Source: a virus. Taken from it: a stretch of DNA of 39,797 bases. The notes under the pieces are model-generated. The model searched no databases. It was not told the DNA's origin and saw only the letters and a list, made by a program, of their open reading frames with translations. The translations under genes and the position numbers were made by a program. The stretch covers positions 1 to 39,797 of IMG/VR virus record IMGVR_UViG_3300042914_002066, one strand, 5' to 3'. Positions 21,840-28,794 of the stretch are shown here, piece by piece; within the stretch, counting starts at the first letter, position 1; every line of letters begins with the position of its first letter.

Positions 21840-22466
21840 GTGCACGACGAACTTGCAGACGTGGATCTGCGCGGCAAAGAACTGGTGTCCGACGATCCGA
21901 GCACGTGGATCGTTCCCCCAGGCATGGCGCAACACGATTCCGTCCTCGACTGGTGGAAGCGACTCATCAAGGTGGAAACAGGTCTACACCCCGAGGTTGT
22001 CCATGCATGTCAAGGGGCGGTAGCGGCTTGGGCTACACAGCGGGGTTGGTACAAGGAACGCACCATCGGTTTCGTGAACACGCTCCTTAGCCACGGGTTC
22101 ACCATGAAGCAGGTCGAGGATGCCACTTCGATCCCGATGCGGGAGCTTTTCGGCCCGACCCTGTGGTCCCGATGGGAACGCATCCAGGCAGGCGATCCGC
22201 TGGAGGATGCAATCGAGGGCATCTCGACGCACTGGCAGAAGCACGTCAAGTTGTGGGACAACATTCGCCAGGGCATACCCAAGCAGGCCAACTACGCACG
22301 ACGCAACCCGAAGATGAAGCAGGCCGCCCTCGATCTGTGGGACCAGGGCGTTGACCGTCGGACGATCTGCGTGCGACTCAAAGAGATGTTCGGGGAGGAC
22401 ATTCGACCCGACACGGTGAGCCAGTGGGTGCTCCGCCGCAAGCAGAAACTCCAGAAGGCTTCGTGA
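21840..22466 (+). CDS. DNA-binding protein with C-terminal HTH, 208 aa
   Basis: The start is GTG at 21840, placed by AGAGGAACTA; the frame is open further up. The protein has an acidic N-terminus, a Trp-rich helical region (SVLDWWKRLIKVETGLHPEV), a possible first HTH (FTMKQVEDATSIPMRELFG) and a second at the C-terminus (DQGVDRRTICVRLKEMFGED, then TVSQWVLRRKQKL). It is the first gene behind the TATAAT promoter, so it may be a replication-initiation or regulatory protein of the replication operon. The family is not recognised. Confidence 0.68.
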   Translation: MHDELADVDLRGKELVSDDPSTWIVPPGMAQHDSVLDWWKRLIKVETGLHPEVVHACQGAVAAWATQRGWYKERTIGFVNTLLSHGFTMKQVEDATSIPMRELFGPTLWSRWERIQAGDPLEDAIEGISTHWQKHVKLWDNIRQGIPKQANYARRNPKMKQAALDLWDQGVDRRTICVRLKEMFGEDIRPDTVSQWVLRRKQKLQKAS

Positions 22467-22552
22467 TGGCGTTCGAGATTCTGTACTTCGCCTCGTTCTT
22501 GGTCGCCGCCACGTTCTTCGTGCTGTGGGGCCTGTGGAGTATCTACGAATGA
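22466..22552 (+). CDS. Tiny membrane peptide, 28 aa
   Basis: MAFEILYFASFLVAATFFVL continues with WGLWSIYE: one transmembrane helix and little else. The start overlaps the upstream stop (TGATG) and its stop overlaps the next start (ATGA). The coupling on both sides argues for a real gene. The function is unknown. Confidence 0.5.
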   Translation: MAFEILYFASFLVAATFFVLWGLWSIYE

Positions 22553-22782
22553 CCCCCGCAGAACGCTACCGCTACATCCTTCGGCGCATTGCGGACCCGA
22601 TGCACGATGTCATGGGCGACCTAACGCAGTTCCTGCGGTGGGACGACCAGCCGCTGCCGAAGTCCGACGCACTTGTCCTGGAGGCGGCCCGTGAGGTGTT
22701 GCAGGACGTGACCGCCTATCTCACCAAGTGGTTGAACATGCGCGCCATCGAGATCGAAGCCGAGGGGCACAAACGTGACTGA
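22549..22782 (+). CDS. Unknown helical protein, 77 aa
   Basis: MTPAERYRYILRRIADPMHD starts a mainly helical protein with LEAAREVLQDVTAYLTKWL and a charged end. ATG at 22549 overlaps the tiny peptide's stop (ATGA), and its end overlaps the nuclease start. It is likely a small partner in the recombination operon; no motif is recognised. Confidence 0.6.
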   Translation: MTPAERYRYILRRIADPMHDVMGDLTQFLRWDDQPLPKSDALVLEAAREVLQDVTAYLTKWLNMRAIEIEAEGHKRD

Positions 22783-23548
22783 ACGACGCAACCACGACTT
22801 TCGCCAGTCCGACCTGAACACGTGGATGATGTGCCCCGAGCAGTTTCGGCTGAACCGTGCGGGCGAGCTCCCCAGGCACGAATCGGACGCCACCGCCGTG
22901 GGAACCGCTGTGCATCACGGCATTGAGGGCGTGCTCAGTGGACAGTGCTCACTCGACGAGGGCCACGACCTGGCCGCCGAGAAGTTCACCGAGCTCTTGC
23001 CCACCATTGAGCGGTGGAACAAGGCCGACGAGCGCACCTGCTACGTGCACGTCTCCAACTGCTACACGACGTGGGCAGACCAGGTGTACCCCATGCTCCC
23101 CGCCGCCGTGCTCGTCGAGGAATCGTTTCGGGTCCTGCTGCATGAGGACGAGCACCGCACCATCCACCTCACGGGAACCGTGGACATGCTCGACGAGCTG
23201 GGGTGCGTTTGGGACTGGAAGAACATGGGCGCCGAGATTCAGAAGTGGGAAGCCGACCGATTCAAGATTCAGCCGACGGCGTACACGTATGCGGCCCGTC
23301 ATGCCTGGGGCGTCGAGGAACCCGAGTTCGCCTATGCGGTCATGCTCAAACGTGCCAAGCCTGTAGACGCACAGATCCTGTACGTGCAACGCACCGAGCA
23401 GCATTGGGAGTGGTTGAAGCGCCAAGCCGTCAGCTTGGCGGTTCAGATCGAAGCGCAGCTTCCCGTGTGGCAGCTACGGGACCAGGGGTGGCATTGCAGC
23501 GCCAAGTGGTGCGGTGCCTGGGACTCATGCAAAGGGGCCCACCTGTGA
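22775..23548 (+). CDS. PD-(D/E)XK nuclease with Fe-S cluster (Cas4/RecB-like), 257 aa
   Basis: This is probably an exonuclease acting in replication-linked recombination. Nuclease motifs are visible: GTAVHHGIEG (H47), LTGTVDMLD (D137) and WDWKN (D147, K149). Cys20 (MMCPEQF) together with Cys241, Cys246 and Cys252 (CSAKWCGAWDSC) gives the four-cysteine pattern of the iron-sulfur cluster in Cas4/AddB-type nucleases. The length is typical. GTG at 22775 is coupled to the upstream gene. The neighbouring ssDNA-binding candidate, helicase and RusA support a replication and recombination role rather than CRISPR adaptation; no CRISPR array is present. Confidence 0.85.
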   Translation: MTERRNHDFRQSDLNTWMMCPEQFRLNRAGELPRHESDATAVGTAVHHGIEGVLSGQCSLDEGHDLAAEKFTELLPTIERWNKADERTCYVHVSNCYTTWADQVYPMLPAAVLVEESFRVLLHEDEHRTIHLTGTVDMLDELGCVWDWKNMGAEIQKWEADRFKIQPTAYTYAARHAWGVEEPEFAYAVMLKRAKPVDAQILYVQRTEQHWEWLKRQAVSLAVQIEAQLPVWQLRDQGWHCSAKWCGAWDSCKGAHL

Positions 23549-23778
23549 TCCCCGACAAGGAGGGCATGTTGATAGCAGCGATCAACGACGCTATTGACCA
23601 CGCAGCGTGGCTGTTCGAGCTCGGGGACGTTCCCGATGACGCCGAGGACGAGTTCCGTGACCTGGTGTACGAGGAGCGGTATCACTGCGGGACGTGCATG
23701 GTGCGAACCGTCATGGAAGTGGTGTGGCCACCCATCGAGGACCTCATCGAGTACGCAACCCGCCGACAAACCCCTTGA
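23545..23778 (+). CDS. Small acidic protein with CxxC, 77 aa
   Basis: The frame starts at GTG 23545 (GTGA overlap with the nuclease stop). It is acidic and helical (NDAIDHAAWLFELGDVPDDA) with one HCGTC motif and a Trp-Pro turn (VWPPIEDLIEYATRR). The frame is open far upstream inside the nuclease gene, but only the coupled start is credible. The function is unknown. Confidence 0.55.
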   Translation: MIPDKEGMLIAAINDAIDHAAWLFELGDVPDDAEDEFRDLVYEERYHCGTCMVRTVMEVVWPPIEDLIEYATRRQTP

Positions 23779-23780
23779 CG

Positions 23781-23801
23781 ACAACCCCCCTGTGGGGTTG
23801 T
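23781..23801 (+). terminator. 8-bp hairpin after the CxxC gene
   Basis: ACAACCCC and GGGGTTGT pair around CCTGT, starting two bases after the stop codon. TTGACG directly precedes it, but no well-spaced -10 box is found. It may attenuate transcription into the next gene. Confidence 0.45.
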
Positions 23802-23866
23802 ATGACAAACCGAATGTTGCATCAGTACCATCCCATTATTACCAGCCAACAAGGAGGCACAGCCAA

Positions 23867-24409
23867 ATGACAGCAGCACTAGGGACTGTTGAATACTCAC
23901 GAACCGTCAAGGTGCGTGACTACGAATCAGCCAAGGCGACCGTCGCCATTCAGTTCGAGATCCCCGCCATGAACGGCGACAGCGCCGCCCACGGCCAGAC
24001 GATCCTCGCTGCGGCACAGACCGCCATGTTCCAGGCCAAGACCCTGGTGTTCGACGAGCTCGGCATCGAGTTCAACGTGGACGAGGGTGGCGTGATCCGT
24101 GAAGCGATCCGCTCGACCTTCGGCCAGGTCACCGAAGTTTCAGCCCCTGCAACCCCGATGCCCGTGACGGCCCCGCCCGCTGCCATTGCGGCAACCAGCA
24201 CCCCAATGGGCAGTGCCACCCCGCCGTTCGACGCCCGCACCCAGGAGGCCGAGCAGAAGCGTGCGAACGCCAAGTGGGCCAAGGATCGGTTCGCCACGAA
24301 CCCTGACGAGTTCTACGACAACCGTGACAAGAAGGCCAGCGGCGAGTACTCGCCCAAGTCCCCTGACTTCAAGCACAAGGACAGTGGCATTGGAGTGTGG
24401 CTCTCCTAG
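23867..24409 (+). CDS. Candidate ssDNA-binding/recombination protein, 180 aa
   Basis: The N-terminal half is beta-rich (ALGTVEYSRTVKVRDYESAK, VAIQFEIPAMNG). A Pro/Ala-rich linker (residues 92-122) leads to a basic, conserved-looking tail containing DRFATNPDEFYDNRDKKASG and PDFKHKDSGIGVWLS. Tails of the form DNR...K...PDFKHK...G...WL recur in phage replication proteins thought to bind ssDNA (recalled, not searched). ATG at 23867 has AAGGAGG nine bases upstream and an AGCCAAC leader. The place between nuclease and helicase supports the role. Confidence 0.6.
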   Translation: MTAALGTVEYSRTVKVRDYESAKATVAIQFEIPAMNGDSAAHGQTILAAAQTAMFQAKTLVFDELGIEFNVDEGGVIREAIRSTFGQVTEVSAPATPMPVTAPPAAIAATSTPMGSATPPFDARTQEAEQKRANAKWAKDRFATNPDEFYDNRDKKASGEYSPKSPDFKHKDSGIGVWLS

Positions 24410-24426
24410 AGCCCACCGTTCTGGGT

Positions 24427-24459
24427 CCCCCCGTCGTACCCCCTTCCTGCGACGGGGGG
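24427..24459 (+). terminator. 10-bp GC hairpin before the helicase gene
   Basis: CCCCCCGTCG and CGACGGGGGG pair perfectly around 13 bases, 17 bases after the upstream stop codon. No T-run follows directly. It probably sets different mRNA levels for the two neighbours. Confidence 0.55.
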
Positions 24460-24494
24460 GCCTACCCCCCTTCTCTCCCCCTACGGAGTCCCCC

Positions 24495-25481
24495 GTGACC
24501 GAAGTGCTTTCCGTCGAGGAACTGCGCGCCCGCATTGCCGAACGGCAGAACATGGAGCAGTCCGCATCCGCCCAGCGTTTGCGGTACGTGCGACCTCTTG
24601 CCGACGCAGCCGAGGCCCTGATCGACGTGTTTCAGAACCCCGAGGGCCGATTCATGTTCGGCCTCCCCCCACTCGACGTGATGTTGCGTGGAGTAGGCAA
24701 GGGCGAGATGTGTCTAGTGGTGGGTCGAGCCCACTCGGGCAAGTCCGCCATCGCCCTTCAAGCCGTCGCCAACAACCCCCAGGCCCGTGTCCTGTGGTTT
24801 CAGTGGGACGAGTCAGCCCTGCTACTTCTCGCCAAGTTGGTTGCCGTGGTGAGCAACACCAACGGCGAGCTCTTGGAGCAGCGGGTCCGCTCGGGCGACC
24901 CCGAGGCGGTCGCCACCATCCGCCAGCTTGCTGGCCAGACCTTCCGCAACCTGGTGGTCATTGACGAACCGCTGGGCCTAGAGGACATGAGTGCCGCCCT
25001 GATCGAAGCCCAGGACTGGTGGGGCGCCGAGGCCGATGCCGTCATCCTCGACTTCATTGAGTTGCTCCCAGGCGAGCAGGACGCCACAGGTGTAGACGCA
25101 AAGATCAAAGGGTTGAAACGGTGGGGCAAGCAGCACAACGTGCCGTTGGTTTGCATCCACCAGGCGAATCGGAGTTCGGGTCACCGTGGGAAGGCCATCG
25201 GCATGGACGCCGCCAAGTTCGGCGGCGATGCCGAGGCCACCCAACTGCTCGGCGTGTTCCGCAAGCGTGACGATCCCGACCTGGAGCCCGCCGAGTACGA
25301 ACTCGTCAAGGACCTGCTGCAAGTTGCCGTGTCCAAGAACAAGCGGCCCCCGTCCCGACGTGGCACGGTGGACTTCCACCTCGACCCCGACACGGGACGC
25401 ATCACCCCCCTCGACGACCTGCACCCCGCACCCGTCGAACCGCCAATGGAGTCAACGTGGTGGGAGCAACAGAACTTCTAG
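24495..25481 (+). CDS. DnaB-like/RecA-fold replicative helicase, 328 aa
   Basis: This ATPase of the DnaB C-terminal (RecA-fold) type would unwind phage DNA. It has Walker A GRAHSGKS (residues 77-84), Walker B AVILDF (D186) and a sensor-like IHQANRS (H222, Q223). The DnaB N-terminal primase-interaction domain is replaced by a short helical leader (about 50 aa), so it is shorter than cellular DnaB (about 450 aa). GTG 24495 follows ACGGAG. It overlaps the primase gene by 25 bases, suggesting linked synthesis of helicase and primase. Confidence 0.85.
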   Translation: MTEVLSVEELRARIAERQNMEQSASAQRLRYVRPLADAAEALIDVFQNPEGRFMFGLPPLDVMLRGVGKGEMCLVVGRAHSGKSAIALQAVANNPQARVLWFQWDESALLLLAKLVAVVSNTNGELLEQRVRSGDPEAVATIRQLAGQTFRNLVVIDEPLGLEDMSAALIEAQDWWGAEADAVILDFIELLPGEQDATGVDAKIKGLKRWGKQHNVPLVCIHQANRSSGHRGKAIGMDAAKFGGDAEATQLLGVFRKRDDPDLEPAEYELVKDLLQVAVSKNKRPPSRRGTVDFHLDPDTGRITPLDDLHPAPVEPPMESTWWEQQNF

Positions 25482-26401
25482 ACAAGCCGACCGCCGACTT
25501 TGCGAACCTGTTCATGGGTTCCTTGGAGGCTTTCGGCACCGAGGAAGGCGGATGCGACCGTCCCGACCCTGCGGTGGAACCGCTCGTTGGCTACATGGAT
25601 CGTGTAGCCGCCCACCTGTTCGGGGACACCCCGATGGGGGTGTACCCGCAGTACAACAGCGCCAGTGGGGCCACCACGTGGTGTGGTTGGGGTTGCGTTG
25701 ACTTCGACGAGGGCGAGGACGAGTCGTGGATACACGCCGTCAACCTGGTGCTCGTGCTCCAGCAGTTCGGTGTGCACGGCTGGGTTGAGCGCAGCCGCAC
25801 TCGTGGGTACCACGTGTGGGTGTTCCCCGAGGAACATGTCATCGCATCCTTGATGCGTCGAGCCCTGCTCGGCGCCTGCCAGGTTGCAGGCAGCCCCACA
25901 AAGGAGATCAACCCCAAGCAGGAAACGCTTGGGGTGGGCCAAGTGGGCAACTACGTGCGGCTCCCGTACCCGAGGTATTGGGAGGCGGCGAATCGCCGCT
26001 GCATGGTGGACGACCTCCGTGAACCGATCACGCTCACGACGTTCCTGAATCGTGCCCGCTCGTCGCTGGCGAACGAGCGCCAGTTGGCGGAGCTTGCCAA
26101 GCTGTACCTGGCACCGTCGGCCCCAAAGCCGACGGTGCATGTTTCCGACGACTACACCCCCGTCGGTGCCGTCCCAGGGTTGGTGCTCCACATGATTGAG
26201 CACGGGCCGTTGTCTGGCGAGGACGACCGCAGTGCGTGGCTGTGGCGGCTGTGCCGAGTCATGCACGAACGCAACGTCGCATACGCCGAAGCCCGCTCGG
26301 CTCTCGGGCAAGCCGACGAACGGTGGGGCAAGTTCCATCTCCGCCGTGACGGCGACGACGTGCTCGACCGCATGTTGGCAAAGGCTTACGGGGTCCGATG
26401 A
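25457..26401 (+). CDS. Archaeo-eukaryotic type primase, 314 aa
   Basis: This protein would make primers for replication. Features of the AEP fold are visible: VDFDEG (metal-binding D82/D84), ERSRTRGYHVWVF (H119, the nucleotide-binding His strand, as in TOTE-type and related small primases), then TKEINPKQ and GNYVRLPYPRYW. The C-terminal part (about residues 190-314) is helical. A DnaG-type toprim primase is absent elsewhere, so this is the phage's only primase candidate. GTG at 25457 or 25460 may start it. It is tied to the helicase gene by overlap. Confidence 0.8.
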   Translation: MVGATELLDKPTADFANLFMGSLEAFGTEEGGCDRPDPAVEPLVGYMDRVAAHLFGDTPMGVYPQYNSASGATTWCGWGCVDFDEGEDESWIHAVNLVLVLQQFGVHGWVERSRTRGYHVWVFPEEHVIASLMRRALLGACQVAGSPTKEINPKQETLGVGQVGNYVRLPYPRYWEAANRRCMVDDLREPITLTTFLNRARSSLANERQLAELAKLYLAPSAPKPTVHVSDDYTPVGAVPGLVLHMIEHGPLSGEDDRSAWLWRLCRVMHERNVAYAEARSALGQADERWGKFHLRRDGDDVLDRMLAKAYGVR

Positions 26402-26733
26402 ACAAGTTCTCGTTCGCCGTGGATCTGCGCCCCCAGGTCAAAGAGCGTCCCCGCATGACACGTCGGGGCAGGGTGTACACCCCCGCTAAGACCCTGGACT
26501 ACGAGCGGAGTGTCGCAGAGCTCTACGACGGCCCGATGTTCGAGGGCCCGATCTTTTTCTCCGTCATGTTCGCCAAGGAGTACAGCCTGGTCACTATCCA
26601 GGAGGCGACCAAACCCCAAGACAGTTTGCGGGGCGATCTCGACAACTACGTCAAAGCGATCACAGATGGCCTTCAGGGGCAGGCATACGTGAATGACCGC
26701 CAAATCGTGCGGTTACACGCCACCCGTCACTAG
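26398..26733 (+). CDS. rusA: RusA-like Holliday junction resolvase, 111 aa
   Basis: The protein would cut branched DNA before packaging. It shows the RusA pattern: N-terminal strand FSFAVDLRPQVKERPRMTRR, then RGDLDNYVKAITDGLQGQAY with acidic residues D80, D82, D90, then VNDRQIVRL (D100) and a lysine (K86) in the expected place. The length is typical (about 120 aa). The ATG overlaps the primase stop (ATGA), and its TAG is followed by a strong ribosome binding site for the next gene. Confidence 0.9.
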   Translation: MNKFSFAVDLRPQVKERPRMTRRGRVYTPAKTLDYERSVAELYDGPMFEGPIFFSVMFAKEYSLVTIQEATKPQDSLRGDLDNYVKAITDGLQGQAYVNDRQIVRLHATRH

Positions 26734-26742
26734 GAGGACATC

Positions 26743-26964
26743 ATTCTCAACAAAGTCGAACTTATCGGCCAGGAGCCCACGCTGTTCGCAGTTGGGTTGT
26801 GGCGTGACGGCAAGCCCGTCGGCACGTACCTGTACAAGCGGGAGCAGTCCGCCCGCTCGAAGTTTCGTGAGATGGCCAAGACGTGCCGTGCCCCCCACTC
26901 GATCACCTTCGAGGTCATCGAGCTGATCTGGCACACGCTGCAAATCGAGGCCCCAAGTGAGTGA
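26743..26964 (+). CDS. Small protein with probable ATT start, 73 aa
   Basis: After the rusA stop, AGGAGG (26732-26737) is followed five bases later by ATT CTC AAC AAA. The frame runs 73 codons to TGA 26964: LNKVELIGQEPTLFAVGLWR, KPVGTYLYKREQSARSKFRE, then an acidic end. The next ATG/GTG/TTG-type codons lie too far inside, and the frame is closed upstream by the rusA TAG. The codon use is that of the neighbours and the gap is otherwise empty. ATC at 26740 is a less well spaced alternative. The function is unknown; it is a basic, DNA-metabolism-associated protein. Confidence 0.7.
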   Translation: MLNKVELIGQEPTLFAVGLWRDGKPVGTYLYKREQSARSKFREMAKTCRAPHSITFEVIELIWHTLQIEAPSE

Positions 26965-27406
26965 CCGAGCCTGGAACTTGCAGCCGTGGCATGTGCGGCA
27001 ACACACGTTGGGCGACACCGCCGAGGGGAAGTTCGAGGACATCCACGACGCTCTCGGCATCAAGTACACCAGGTTTGGGTTGAACCGTCCGCCCTTCCCC
27101 GTGACGCCACTGCCACGTTTCATTCGGTACACCCCCGACTACCTGTGCGCCGACAAACTCGTCGAGGTCCAGGGCATCGGACGTGACGCCGTGCTGAAAG
27201 TGAAGCCCGACAAGCACGCTGCGTTGATGGCATGGAACGACATGTGTATGCCAGTCGAGCTGTGGGTGTGGGACTCGCACCGTGGCAAGTACGCCAGCAA
27301 ACCGCTGGTAGAGCTCCCCATCGTCGAACTCGGGATGTTCAACGATGGCAACCCGTACTACGCCATTGACCGAGGGGAGATTGGGCCCTGGGTGAGCCCT
27401 CCGTGA
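26957..27406 (+). CDS. Candidate PD-(D/E)XK-like nuclease, 149 aa
   Basis: MSDRAWNLQPWHVRQHTLGD leads to RYTPDYLCADKLVEVQGIGR and DAVLKVKPDKHAALMAW. The order PDY...EVQ...K resembles restriction-fold nuclease active sites (D, then E-x-Q, then K). An aromatic region (CMPVELWVWDSHRGKYASK) follows. GTG at 26957 overlaps the 73-aa gene by 8 bases. Placement after rusA supports DNA processing. The match is to a short motif only, so the call is tentative. Confidence 0.6.
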   Translation: MSDRAWNLQPWHVRQHTLGDTAEGKFEDIHDALGIKYTRFGLNRPPFPVTPLPRFIRYTPDYLCADKLVEVQGIGRDAVLKVKPDKHAALMAWNDMCMPVELWVWDSHRGKYASKPLVELPIVELGMFNDGNPYYAIDRGEIGPWVSPP

Positions 27407-27747
27407 GACATGAGCGTTCCACTGAGCCCTCCCGACTACCCAACGGCAACCCCCGCTACTACAGCCCGTTAGAGGCGTTGATGTCCACCGCCCCTGGGCG
27501 GCAGATCGAGGTGTCCCAAGTTGAGTTGCTGGAGTTGCGGGACGTGATCGAGGACGCCCTGGAGTCGGCCCTGACCGAACAGGAGCAGTGGATCTTCAAC
27601 GAGGTGTTCGTCGCCCGCACGTCGCTGCGCAAACTTGGGTTGCCCAAGACGACGGTTGCCCGCATCCGTGACCGTGCCGTCGAGAAGATGGCTGCCGCCT
27701 TGCAGGACCATCCGATGATCCGCGCGTATCTAAAGGATCAGCAGTGA
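27403..27747 (+). CDS. Sigma region-4-like transcription regulator, 114 aa
   Basis: After an unstructured start (MRHERSTEPSRLPNGNPRYY), residues 38-100 read VSQVELLELRDVIEDALESA, LTEQEQWIFNEVFVARTSLR and KLGLPKTTVARIRDRAVEKM, the layout of sigma70 region 4: long helix, then an HTH. There is no region 2, so it is not a full sigma factor. It could be a late-gene activator acting with host polymerase, which would suit its position near the end of the early block. GTG is coupled to the upstream gene. Confidence 0.72.
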   Translation: MRHERSTEPSRLPNGNPRYYSPLEALMSTAPGRQIEVSQVELLELRDVIEDALESALTEQEQWIFNEVFVARTSLRKLGLPKTTVARIRDRAVEKMAAALQDHPMIRAYLKDQQ

Positions 27748-28175
27748 GCGTCTTTAGGGATCGAGCGGTGTTCCTGGCGGGCCCGATGCGGGGCTACCCG
27801 AACTTCAACTTCCACACGTTCCAGGCTGCCCGCAACGCTCTGCGCTCCCAGGGGGCGAGCGTCTGGTGTCCCGCCGAGCGGGATCTGCTCGATGGGTTCA
27901 ACCCGTGGGGGCGGGACGGCACGACCGAGGAACTGGCCGAGGTGGGGTTCCAGATGGAGTCGGCGCTGAACCGCAACATCGCCGCCCTATTGGGGTGCCA
28001 CGCTGTAGCCGTCCTTCCAGGGTGGGAATCCTCTCCAGGGGCCCGTACAGAGCTTGCAGTGGCCCTGACAAGGGGAATAGCCGTTTACGGGCTCGAAGGC
28101 CCGTACACGGCGAAATACAGGGTAATCAGGCGAACCTGTGGTGGTTCAGGCGTGTGGGAGGTCCACTCGCTGTGA
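27744..28175 (+). CDS. DUF4406-like nucleoside deoxyribosyltransferase-fold protein, 143 aa
   Basis: FLAGPMRGYPNFNFHTFQAA, WCPAERDLLDGFNP and the SALNRNIAALLGCHAVAVLP segment, followed by GWESSPGARTELAVALTRGI, match the DUF4406 pattern, a branch of the nucleoside 2-deoxyribosyltransferase fold. The family may act on nucleotides, but the substrate is not known. The last 30 residues look like an added tail. The start is GTG, coupled to the sigma-like gene. Confidence 0.75.
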   Translation: MSVFRDRAVFLAGPMRGYPNFNFHTFQAARNALRSQGASVWCPAERDLLDGFNPWGRDGTTEELAEVGFQMESALNRNIAALLGCHAVAVLPGWESSPGARTELAVALTRGIAVYGLEGPYTAKYRVIRRTCGGSGVWEVHSL

Positions 28176-28504
28176 AGCCACCTAGCAGGGTGCGGGTCGG
28201 CCCCCACACGTACCGCATCGTGGCCGACAAGCACGAGATCAACCGCTTGTCCGTCGAGGCCGACGAGCCCCACCTGGGCGAGTGCGACACCAGGACCCTC
28301 ACGATCTACGTGGACCCCACCCAAGCCGACACGATGCTCCAAGACACCGTGCTCCACGAACTGCTCCACGCCCTAATGGATCTCGTCGGTGCGTGCGATG
28401 ACGTTTCTAGGGAAGTCGAGGAAAGATTGGTGCGACGGCTCGCTCCAGCATTGCTGGAACTCCTGACCCGAAACCCGAAACTCAACGAATGGTTGACGCA
28501 ATGA
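28172..28504 (+). CDS. HExxH metallopeptidase-like protein, 110 aa
   Basis: The protein carries TVLHELLHALMD, a zinc-peptidase motif (H62, E63, H66), preceded by a beta region (RVRVGPHTYRIVADKHEINR, TRTLTIYVDP) and followed by an amphipathic C-terminal helix (VRRLAPALLELLTRNPKLNE). The short beta-then-HExxH layout resembles small SprT/ImmA-type phage peptidases. The target is unknown. GTG 28172 overlaps the upstream stop (GTGA). Confidence 0.75.
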   Translation: MKPPSRVRVGPHTYRIVADKHEINRLSVEADEPHLGECDTRTLTIYVDPTQADTMLQDTVLHELLHALMDLVGACDDVSREVEERLVRRLAPALLELLTRNPKLNEWLTQ

Positions 28505-28794
28505 CTGGTGACCCCCGCTTCCACGCCCTGCTCTCCGAAATCGCAGAGCTCCACGACCGCAAGCAGAGCGACTACGGACGGGCGACCGACCCGTTCGCCA
28601 ACGTGCGCGCCTCAGAGGAATGGGGTGTTGAGCCGTGGATCGGCACCATGATCCGTGCCACCGACAAGGTGCGCCGCCTTCAAGCGGCGGCACTTGGGTC
28701 CGAGCTCCGCAACGAGGGCATCGAGGACAGCCTGATGGACTTGGCGACCTACAGCCTGATTGCGTTGGTGCTGTATCGGGAAGCCAACGAATGA
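28501..28794 (+). CDS. DUF1599/MazG-like nucleotide-associated protein, 97 aa
   Basis: HDRKQSDYGRATDPFANVRA, GVEPWIGTMIRATDKVRRLQ and GIEDSLMDLATYSLIALVLY match the helical 'nucleotide modification associated domain 1' (DUF1599), related to MazG-type all-alpha pyrophosphatases. E and D residues in EDSLMDLA fit metal binding. ATG 28501 is coupled by ATGA to the peptidase gene. Together with the DUF4406 gene it suggests control of the nucleotide pool. Confidence 0.78.
   Translation: MTGDPRFHALLSEIAELHDRKQSDYGRATDPFANVRASEEWGVEPWIGTMIRATDKVRRLQAAALGSELRNEGIEDSLMDLATYSLIALVLYREANE

Noticed and set aside
22775-23548. Cas4-like nuclease as part of a CRISPR adaptation module
   Set aside because: No repeat-spacer array, Cas1 or Cas2 is present; neighbours are replication and recombination genes.
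23775-23806. Promoter made of TTGACG and TATGAC before the 180-aa gene
   Set aside because: The spacer is 20 bases and mostly a hairpin; TTGACG overlaps the stop codon of the previous gene.
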